The position numbers were made by a program, and so were the translations under genes. A model generated the notes under the pieces. The model was given only the letters and a program-made list of their open reading frames with translations. It had not been told where the DNA came from and searched no databases. From CAZLYK01 sp964563495 (GTDB lineage: Bacteria > Acidobacteriota > Blastocatellia > RBC074), in assembly GCA_964563495.1 (NCBI GenBank), contig CAZLYK010000034.1, forward strand, positions 1-45,537: 45,537 nt of DNA. The letters run 5' to 3'. This document shows, piece after piece, positions 36,642-45,537 of this stretch; within the stretch, counting starts at the first letter, position 1; every line of letters begins with the position of its first letter.

Positions 36642-37289
36642 ATGCTTAATCCCGGACAAATAGCGATCTGGTTTGTGGTCTTTCTGCTCTCCCTGACCGT
36701 GCACGAATGCGCGCACGCCTGGGCGGCGGAAAGATCGGGTGATTCGACCGGACGATATCTTGGTCGGGTCACGCTCAACCCGATTCCGCACATCGACATC
36801 TTTGGGACGATCATTTTTCCACTGGTTGCCATCACCACCGGAGGCTGGATGTTCGGCTGGGCCAAGCCCGTTCCGTTCAACTCGTTGAACCTTCGCGATC
36901 GCCGGATTGGAGAGATTGCAATTGCCCTGGCCGGTCCGGTCAGCAACCTCATGCTGGTCGCCATCTTTGTAATTTTGTACAAGATTCTTTTTCGCAGCAC
37001 CCTGGTCTCTCCCGAAGCGTTTGGAGATCTGGAACAGCCGATCGGGATGACGCTGGCAATCGGAATCTCGCTCAATATTATCCTGGCGGTTTTCAACCTG
37101 ATCCCGGTTCCGCCGTTGGATGGCCACCACGTCTTGCGCAACCTGCTGCCGGACAGTCTGGCGGAGGTCTACAACCAGGTGCCGCCGATGGTGGGTTTCA
37201 TCGTCCTGTTTTTGATGGTCAGTTTGGGAATTACCAGTTATCTGACGGCTCCGATCTTCAATCTGGTCGATTGGATTCTGAGGCAGTGA
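36642..37289 (+). CDS. Site-2 protease (M50), stand-alone
   Basis: A 215-aa intramembrane metalloprotease. The zinc motif HECAH is at 21-25 in the first helix, and the third ligand D160 is in NLIPVPPLDGHH. There is no PDZ domain, so this belongs to the short M50 class. Such enzymes cut membrane proteins; substrate unknown. The gene is followed by trpS after 46 nt. Short M50 genes next to trpS and scpAB are a common bacterial arrangement, in line with an ordinary housekeeping neighbourhood. Confidence 0.92.
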   Translation: MLNPGQIAIWFVVFLLSLTVHECAHAWAAERSGDSTGRYLGRVTLNPIPHIDIFGTIIFPLVAITTGGWMFGWAKPVPFNSLNLRDRRIGEIAIALAGPVSNLMLVAIFVILYKILFRSTLVSPEAFGDLEQPIGMTLAIGISLNIILAVFNLIPVPPLDGHHVLRNLLPDSLAEVYNQVPPMVGFIVLFLMVSLGITSYLTAPIFNLVDWILRQ

Positions 37290-37335
37290 GGTCGTTATCC
37301 CCGGCAGAGATTCTCTTCTTAAGCCCCCCAGAAAC

Positions 37336-38325
37336 ATGATGAAACGGATTGCTAGCGGAATGCGCCCGACCGGCAGGTTGCATTTGGGCAACTACGAGGG
37401 CGCGCTCAAAAATTGGGTCAAGCTTCAAGAGAGCTACCAGTGTTTTTACTTTATCGCCGACTGGCACGCGCTGACTTCTGATTACGCCGACACGTCGAAG
37501 ATCAAAGAGAACACCCTGGCGATCGTGACCGAGTGGCTGGCCGCCGGACTGGATCCGGAGCGCAGCACGATCTTCGTCCAATCGCTGGTGCCGGAGCACG
37601 CCGAGCTTTACATCTACTTTTCGGCGGTCACGCCGCTCGGCTGGCTCGAACGCGTTCCGACCTACAAGGAGCAGCGCGAAAACATCGCCGACAAAGACCT
37701 GGGAAATTATGCTTTTCTCGGATATCCGGTGCTGCAGACCGCGGATATCTGTATGTACAAGGCCAATTATGTCCCGGTCGGCCAGGACCAGGTAGCCCAC
37801 GTCGAGCTGACGCGCGAGATCGTGCGCCGCTTCAATAACTTTTACGGAGATGTTTTCCCTGAGCCGGAGGCTCTCTTGACCGAGACGCCCAAGCTCGTCG
37901 GCACGGATGGGCGCAAGATGTCCAAGAGCTACAACAACGCGATCGAGCTTGCCGATTCGCCAGAGACGATCCGCGAAAAAATTCGGCAGATGATCACCGA
38001 TCGAACCCGCGTCAAACGAACAGATCCCGGACACCCGGAAGACTGTGATGTTTGCAGGATGCACCGCCTGTTTGTCCCGGCTGAAGTCGCTGATAAATTC
38101 GACCTTGATTGCCGCTCGGCCGGGATAGGTTGTGTCGATCGCAAAAAGGCCCTGGCCGAGGCCCTGATCGAGTATCTCGCTCCGATCACCGAAAGGCTGA
38201 ATTATTATCGCGATCACCAGGATGAGGTCCGCGATGTGATCTTTGAGGGATCAAAGCGCGCGGCTGATGAAGCCGGACGGGTCATGGCCGATGTCCGTCG
38301 CGCCATGAAGATCGATTGGTTTTAG
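37336..38325 (+). CDS. trpS: Tryptophanyl-tRNA synthetase
   Basis: A 329-aa class I synthetase. The HIGH-equivalent HLGN is at 16-19 (TGRLHLGNY) and KMSKS at 194-198. The intervening residues FYFIADWHALTSDY and VPVGQDQVAHVELTREI are characteristic for TrpRS. It charges tRNA-Trp with tryptophan. The length is standard. Two ATG codons (37336 and 37339) are possible starts. Confidence 0.97.
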   Translation: MMKRIASGMRPTGRLHLGNYEGALKNWVKLQESYQCFYFIADWHALTSDYADTSKIKENTLAIVTEWLAAGLDPERSTIFVQSLVPEHAELYIYFSAVTPLGWLERVPTYKEQRENIADKDLGNYAFLGYPVLQTADICMYKANYVPVGQDQVAHVELTREIVRRFNNFYGDVFPEPEALLTETPKLVGTDGRKMSKSYNNAIELADSPETIREKIRQMITDRTRVKRTDPGHPEDCDVCRMHRLFVPAEVADKFDLDCRSAGIGCVDRKKALAEALIEYLAPITERLNYYRDHQDEVRDVIFEGSKRAADEAGRVMADVRRAMKIDWF

Positions 38326-38328
38326 AAA

Positions 38329-39159
38329 ATGTCGAAAGATCAGAGACAAAAAAGCAAAAGCCATTCCGCCGCCGGTGTTGACCTGGTCGAGATTCCGGAG
38401 AGCGAAGACGAGGCTCAACGGGATAATTATCGCGTCAGGCTCGAAATCTTTGAAGGCCCGCTCGATCTCCTGCTCTATCTGATCAAGAAGGATGAGATAG
38501 ACATTTATGATATTCCGATCGCGCGCATCACCGAGCAGTATCTCGACTATTTGAGGCTCATGGAGCAGCTCGATATCAGCATCGCCGGAGATTTTCTGGT
38601 CATGGCGGCGACGCTGATCTATCTCAAGTCAAAGACGCTGCTTCCACCCGAGCCCCAGCTGGAGGGCGAGGAAGATTTAAACGAGGATCCGCGCGCCGAA
38701 CTGATCGAGCGGTTGCTCGAATACCAGAAGTTCAAATCAGCTGCGAATATGCTCTATTCACGCGGTGAGATCGAATCCGCCTGTTACACGCGCGGGATGA
38801 TCGAAACCGACACTCATAATCCTGAAGTCTCGGCCACGGTCTTCGACCTTCTCCGGGTTTTTCGCGAAATTCTCAAGCGGGCCGAATCGGCTGCCGAGAT
38901 GGAGATTCATCGCGATGAAATGACCATGGCGGAGAAGCTCGCTCAGATCGATTCATTGCTCGACCGGCGCGAGGAGATCAGTGTCCGCGAGATGTTCGAA
39001 CTGGCTCGCTCCAAGCGGGAGCTGATCCTGACTTTTCTGGCTTTTCTGGAGCTGGTCAAAGCGATGAAGATCAGCCTGGTGCAGCGCGAACTTTTCGGTG
39101 AAATCTATGCGCGTCGCCGCCAGGTGGAGATCCCGACTGTCGAACCACTGGCGGTTTAA
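38329..39159 (+). CDS. scpA: Segregation and condensation protein ScpA (kleisin)
   Basis: A 276-aa kleisin of the SMC-ScpAB condensin, bridging the SMC heads in chromosome organisation. The N-terminal SMC-binding helical part (RLEIFEGPLDLLLYLIKKDEID) and the conserved MAATLIYLKSKTLLP are clear; the C-terminal winged helix (about 200-270) follows. It starts 3 nt after trpS and is followed by scpB after 6 nt, so the three are one operon. Confidence 0.95.
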   Translation: MSKDQRQKSKSHSAAGVDLVEIPESEDEAQRDNYRVRLEIFEGPLDLLLYLIKKDEIDIYDIPIARITEQYLDYLRLMEQLDISIAGDFLVMAATLIYLKSKTLLPPEPQLEGEEDLNEDPRAELIERLLEYQKFKSAANMLYSRGEIESACYTRGMIETDTHNPEVSATVFDLLRVFREILKRAESAAEMEIHRDEMTMAEKLAQIDSLLDRREEISVREMFELARSKRELILTFLAFLELVKAMKISLVQRELFGEIYARRRQVEIPTVEPLAV

Positions 39160-39165
39160 TCTGCG

Positions 39166-39855
39166 ATGATGAGCGAAGAGATCAAAGATCAAGTTGAAGA
39201 GCCCGACGGATTCGATGACTTCTCGATCGATCAACCGGGAATCCCGGACGATGAGGACGAAGACCTGGTTTTGTCCGGCGAATCGTATGATCAAGCCTCG
39301 GCTGAGCTCGAGATCGACATCACGGCGATGCGAGAGGAGATCAAGCCGATCATCGAGGCATTGCTCTTCGTTGCGGATGAACCCCTGCCTTTCAAACAGA
39401 TCTGTAAGGTCATGGGTGAGGTGGCGGAAGGGGACGTCAAAGAGGCGCTCGATGAGCTGGTGACGGATTATGACAGGCGCGGATCCGGGCTGGAGATTCG
39501 CGAGATCGCCGGAGGCTGGCGGTTCTCGACGCGCCCGCAGCATCACGAGTTTATTCGCAAGTATCTCAAGTCACGGCCTTCGGCGCGTCTCTCCCTGCCT
39601 GCGCTGGAGACGCTCGCCGTGATCGCCTACAAACAACCGATTACCGTGCCGGAGATCCTGGAGATCCGCGGAGTTACTTCCAGCTCGGCCATCAAGACCC
39701 TCCTGGAAAAGCGTTTGATTGTCACCAGGGGCAGAAAAGAGACCGTCGGACGCCCGATGTTGTACGGAACCTCAAAGGAGTTTCTGATCCAGTTCGGATT
39801 GAAGGATTTGAACGAACTTCCGAGCATGGAAGACTTTGAGGACCTCGCCCAATGA
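39166..39855 (+). CDS. scpB: Segregation and condensation protein ScpB
   Basis: A 229-aa partner of ScpA. Two winged-helix domains are present (about 62-140 and 140-210), with family segments IIEALLFVADEPL, LEIREIAGGWRFSTRP, LSLPALETLAVIAYKQPIT and EIRGVTSSSAIKTLLEKRLI. The first 50 residues are acidic and probably disordered (an addition compared with the usual ScpB). ATG 39166 and ATG 39169 are adjacent. It ends just before a palindromic repeat. Confidence 0.95.
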   Translation: MMSEEIKDQVEEPDGFDDFSIDQPGIPDDEDEDLVLSGESYDQASAELEIDITAMREEIKPIIEALLFVADEPLPFKQICKVMGEVAEGDVKEALDELVTDYDRRGSGLEIREIAGGWRFSTRPQHHEFIRKYLKSRPSARLSLPALETLAVIAYKQPITVPEILEIRGVTSSSAIKTLLEKRLIVTRGRKETVGRPMLYGTSKEFLIQFGLKDLNELPSMEDFEDLAQ

Positions 39856-39861
39856 AGAAAA

Positions 39862-39971
39862 TAGACAGGATTAAACCGGACTGTTGAAAAAGATATGCCC
39901 GGGATAACCCTGATCGCACCTTTTTAACAGTCCGGTTTAATCCTGTCTAAATCCTGTTAATCCTGTCTATT
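39862..39971. repeat. Palindromic repeat copy D (family 1)
   Basis: TAGACAGGATTAAACCGGAC... (39862-39885) pairs perfectly with 39926-39949 over 24 bp across a 40-nt loop. The right arm carries one more repeat unit (AATCCTGTTAATCCTGTC and TATT, 39950-39971) without a counterpart on the left. It lies between convergent scpB and the HEAT-repeat gene; the latter's stop codon lies inside the extra unit. Confidence 0.92.
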
Positions 39972-40817
39972 CCCCAAAGCTTTGAGCGCCTCTGTCGCGG
40001 CCGCTCGCACTTTTTGATTTCGGTCATTGGCTGCGATATCCTGCAGGGCCTCGCGCCCATTTTCGATCTTCAGTTTGCCTATCCATTGAGCCGACCAGCA
40101 GCGTATTTCCGGATTTTGACTCTGTTTGAGGAGTGCGATCAGCTCGATCGATCCGTTGCGTGTATTTTTGAGCTCGATCATTGTCTGTTCGGCAATCCGG
40201 CGTATCGGATCGTTGCTGCTCTGCAAATAGCTATAGAGGAAGAGGATGGGCTTGCGTGAGTAGACCGGGTTATTCAGCTGATTGAGAGTCAGGATGGCGG
40301 AGCAGCGCACGCGCATATCATTGGGATCGGTGGCTTCGGCGCCATAAGCGTTGGAAATCCCGTTAACGACCAGGCTCTTGGCCGTCGAATCGTTAAAAGA
40401 GACGAGTGCGCTGATCAGGGTTTGGCGAACCTGCCAGTCCTGGTCGCCGATCATCTCGCCCAGCGGTTGGATGGCGTCCGCGTCGCCGAGCTTTCCGAGC
40501 GCTTCGACGGCGGCCCTGCGAACCGCCGGATCGGAGTCTTTGAGCAGCTCAATCAACGGCTCAACCGCCCGTTTGTCGCAAGAGCGGCCGGCGCCAAGAG
40601 CGGACTGCTCGCGGACCCTGGGGTCTTTATCTTTGAGCGAAGAGAGGGAGCGCGCCGCTTCGTCGTCGGTCGAGCCGCCGGCCGCCAGTGAAGTGCATTG
40701 AGTGTAGACCGGCTGCGGCTGGATGGCGGGCGGCTGGTCACCCGCCAGACCGGCGAGGCACATGACGCCGCCCATTGACAGGGCGCTAAGAATGGTTTTG
40801 ATCGGAAAAAAACTCAC
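39957..40817 (-). CDS. Exported HEAT-repeat protein
   Basis: A 286-aa protein with a signal peptide (cleavage near GLA/GD) and about six HEAT-like repeats from residue 50 on (RSLSSLKDKDPRVREQSALG, EALGKLGDADAIQPLGEMIG, KSQNPEIRCWSAQWIGKL). HEAT proteins of this kind bind partners in the envelope. The start is GTG 40817 overlapping the preceding gene's TGA (GTGA), so it is coupled to the unknown Tat-signal protein. Its C-terminal NRQD and stop are supplied by the palindromic repeat. Confidence 0.85.
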   Translation of the reverse strand: MSFFPIKTILSALSMGGVMCLAGLAGDQPPAIQPQPVYTQCTSLAAGGSTDDEAARSLSSLKDKDPRVREQSALGAGRSCDKRAVEPLIELLKDSDPAVRRAAVEALGKLGDADAIQPLGEMIGDQDWQVRQTLISALVSFNDSTAKSLVVNGISNAYGAEATDPNDMRVRCSAILTLNQLNNPVYSRKPILFLYSYLQSSNDPIRRIAEQTMIELKNTRNGSIELIALLKQSQNPEIRCWSAQWIGKLKIENGREALQDIAANDRNQKVRAAATEALKALGNRQD

Positions 40818-42190
40818 GATTCGTTCCTGAAATTCCGGTTGACGGCGATTGTGTCGGGGTTGTTTGGAGTCAGTAGTTTCATCCCGCGGGCGGCGTGCGC
40901 GACTGCGATGACCGAATCACTGATGAATTTGCTCGACCACGTCATGAAAGTATCCAGATCGATTGCGCGGAGCCTGACCAGGTAATCGTAGAGCATCTGT
41001 TCCCCGGCCTGCAGACGCCTGTTTTGATCTGGCGTAAAGGTGAGAAGCCGGTGTAGTTTGGCGAAATTGATGGCCTCGTATGCGTGCCCGATCATTCTGA
41101 TGTGCTGGCGCAGCCGCAGGACTTCGATCGCTTGTGGTGGAGGAGTGCCCTGACCCATTTGACGTAAGTAGTCCTGACCGTATTCGCGGGCTGCTTCGCT
41201 TTCGAGGTCGGTGGCCCTGGCGTCCCCCTCCAGCCGATAGATCACCGTCTCCAAGAGGTCTTTCAACCTTTGCTCCATGTTATTGCCGCGGTAACCGTTT
41301 TTGAAGCAGGAGAGGAGGCCGTAGACCATATGCATGCCGTCGCAGCTGTATTTGGTCATCTCTTCACGAAACTTGATCGGCTCGGCTTCACCGCGAGCCA
41401 GAATATTATCGATGCCGGAAGACGAGGTCTCGTAGGCGGCAAAGCCGCGATCGATCACCTGATTGAGATCGATCGTCTCTCCGTAAGCATTGACCCAGGT
41501 CGGTTGTGACGGCGGCATGAGGGTGGAGAAGGCAATCAGCCCCCAGGGCAAATGCTCACCGACCATGACCGGGTCGTAGCGCTGCAGGTTCTCTGGATCG
41601 AATCGGAAGATTGCTTTGGCGCTCTCGCCCAGATCGCGCAGCGTGTATTTATTCCCGCCGGCCATTATCGTTTGTTCGCGATCGACGCCGGCCTCGAGCA
41701 TGGTCTTGAGGAAGCTGTTATCGTGGACTTCGGCTGAGCGCGGGAAATAGACGTACCGCTTTCCGTTGAGCTCTTTTTCAGCGGCAAACCGGGTGCATAA
41801 AAAATCGACGGCTTGACTGCCGTCATTGAGCGTAAATTTCTTGCCGAAGGATCGCACCGCGTGAATCAATGTCGAGGCATTGTTCAGCTCGCGGGCGTAA
41901 TGGCTGACGATCTCGTCGGCTGCGCGCAGAGCGTTTTGGTAATTGGCGGTCAGCGTCACCGGCGGCAGTCGTTTCCCCGTTGGCTTGCTCAGCGATGTCG
42001 TTGGGACGGGAGTAGCCGCCGGCGGAGCGGAACCGAACCATCCGGCCTTGTACCCGGCGACTGTGGCGATGGCCACTGTGCCCAAGCCGCCAAGCCCGAT
42101 CACCAGAAACTTTCTCCTTCCGTCATTGACGGCTGGTTGGGGCCGGAGATTGGCCTGATTTTTATCACGTCTATTTTTTGCTTTGCTCAT
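40814..42190 (-). CDS. Tat-signal protein of unknown function
   Basis: A 458-aa protein I do not recognise. Its N-terminus has the twin arginines R25-R26 in GRRKFLV followed by a hydrophobic helix (about 28-48), so it is probably exported by Tat or anchored in the membrane. The following linker is Pro/Thr-rich, and the rest (about 75-458) is a soluble, mainly helical domain with few cysteines (for example C284 and C292 area: YSCDGMHMVYGLLSCF). No metal-binding or catalytic motif is obvious. It is co-transcribed with a HEAT-repeat protein, and divergent from a large M14 peptidase. Confidence 0.7.
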   Translation of the reverse strand: MSKAKNRRDKNQANLRPQPAVNDGRRKFLVIGLGGLGTVAIATVAGYKAGWFGSAPPAATPVPTTSLSKPTGKRLPPVTLTANYQNALRAADEIVSHYARELNNASTLIHAVRSFGKKFTLNDGSQAVDFLCTRFAAEKELNGKRYVYFPRSAEVHDNSFLKTMLEAGVDREQTIMAGGNKYTLRDLGESAKAIFRFDPENLQRYDPVMVGEHLPWGLIAFSTLMPPSQPTWVNAYGETIDLNQVIDRGFAAYETSSSGIDNILARGEAEPIKFREEMTKYSCDGMHMVYGLLSCFKNGYRGNNMEQRLKDLLETVIYRLEGDARATDLESEAAREYGQDYLRQMGQGTPPPQAIEVLRLRQHIRMIGHAYEAINFAKLHRLLTFTPDQNRRLQAGEQMLYDYLVRLRAIDLDTFMTWSSKFISDSVIAVAHAARGMKLLTPNNPDTIAVNRNFRNES

Positions 42191-42458
42191 GGGGTTGAGA
42201 ACCTCGGGATATCTTCTGGGGGTCTGCTGGAGTGTAGTGAGGCAGCCAGATAAACACGTTAGTTCAGGAGTAATCCGATGTCAAGAGTCATTCTCTAAGC
42301 TGTAACCGGTCGATCCGGCTGCCCGTCTTTGAGAAAGAAATGTTGGTCGAATTTCGTCGTGAAATTTTGGAGTGAGCGGTTTTTTTCTTGCAAAAATCTT
42401 GTTGATCCGTTCTATTCCTGCTCAATCACCGGAAATATAAGACACACGGAGGCAATCT
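42191..42458. other. Divergent intergenic region before the M14 peptidase gene
   Basis: These 268 nt hold no gene. They contain the promoters of both divergent genes, not clearly identified by eye, and a decayed right arm of the GACAGGATT family (42391-42416). A GGAGG Shine-Dalgarno sequence lies just before the M14 start, and GAGGTT before the minus-strand start. Confidence 0.45.
42391..42416. repeat. Decayed arm of the GACAGGATT repeat family
   Basis: CAAAAATCTTGTTGATCCGT and TCTATT correspond to the right arm of repeat copy C (CAAAAAATCCTGTCAATCC, TGTCTATT) with several substitutions. No left arm is evident. Confidence 0.45.
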
Positions 42459-45467
<3,009 letters not shown>

Positions 45468-45482
<15 letters not shown>

Positions 45483-45537
45483 CAGGATTTGACAAGATAG
45501 AATCTTGTCAAATCCTGCACAAATCCTGTCAATCCTG
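45468..45537. repeat. Palindromic repeat copy E (family 1), cut by window end
   Basis: AATAGACAGGATTGACAGG... followed by its reverse complement: GGATTTGACAAGAT pairs with ATCTTGTCAAATCC around a 3-nt loop. The right arm has an additional unit (GCACAAATCCTG) and continues beyond the window. The M14 gene ends inside the left arm at 45482. Confidence 0.88.

Overview
The window is about 45.5 kb of moderately GC-rich bacterial chromosome with no phage, plasmid, rRNA or CRISPR signature. The organism is most likely a member of the Acidobacteriota, perhaps Blastocatellia-like. That placement is inferred from gene content: a VWFA-related secreted protein of the acidobacterial type, a large M14 peptidase, duplicated helical export modules, a NIPSNAP protein with a Tat-like leader, and many dispersed palindromic intergenic repeats. 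No rRNA or ribosomal protein marker is present to confirm it.

Positions 1-18100 hold a tight-adherence (Tad/Flp) pilus locus, all on the + strand. It starts with a third-family G-rich repeat, a 58-aa Flp prepilin (649-825) and a hairpin-rich spacer. Then come the prepilin peptidase TadV, two TadE-like pseudopilins, CpaB/RcpC, the CpaC/RcpA secretin and a TadG-like protein. A second transcription unit encodes TadZ/CpaE, TadA/CpaF, TadB and TadC. Downstream in the same direction are a 52-aa membrane peptide, a DUF192 protein, a polytopic membrane protein, a TPR protein that may stand in for TadD, an AAA+ ATPase with an N-terminal winged-helix-like region, and a lytic transglycosylase. The last of these could open peptidoglycan for the pilus.

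Positions 18250-24650 are mixed cell-envelope and housekeeping genes: a duplicated-module exported protein, a VWA protein, a MauG/CcpA-type di-haem peroxidase, a Fur-family regulator, a cytochrome c lipoprotein, DeoC with an N-terminal extension, tRNA-Val(CAC) with a very strong terminator, and a CBM9-like protein. Positions 24700-32500 carry fatty-acid and transport genes: a VLCAD-like acyl-CoA dehydrogenase divergent from an acyl-CoA synthetase, an ABC amino-acid importer whose binding protein and permease are one polypeptide, a NIPSNAP protein, and a ROK-family protein lacking the usual catalytic residues.

Positions 32600-39860 hold an M48 protease, a DASS anion transporter, a small TPR protein, a Lys-rich protein, DUF4031, a site-2 protease, TrpS and the ScpA/ScpB chromosome-condensation pair. 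Positions 39950-45500 hold a HEAT-repeat protein co-transcribed with an unknown Tat-signal protein, divergent from a 1007-aa M14 metallopeptidase.

The most unusual feature is the repeat content. A family of large inverted repeats built from GACAGGATTAACAGGATT units occurs five times, plus remnants. They sit at gene 3' ends, and several genes take their stop codon and last residues (NRQD) from the repeat. One copy (23716-24004) has been interrupted at its tip by two further perfect palindromes of a second family, giving a repeat within a repeat. I found no defence system or CRISPR array; the strongest candidates for undescribed biology are this nested palindrome system and the accessory genes attached to the Tad locus.
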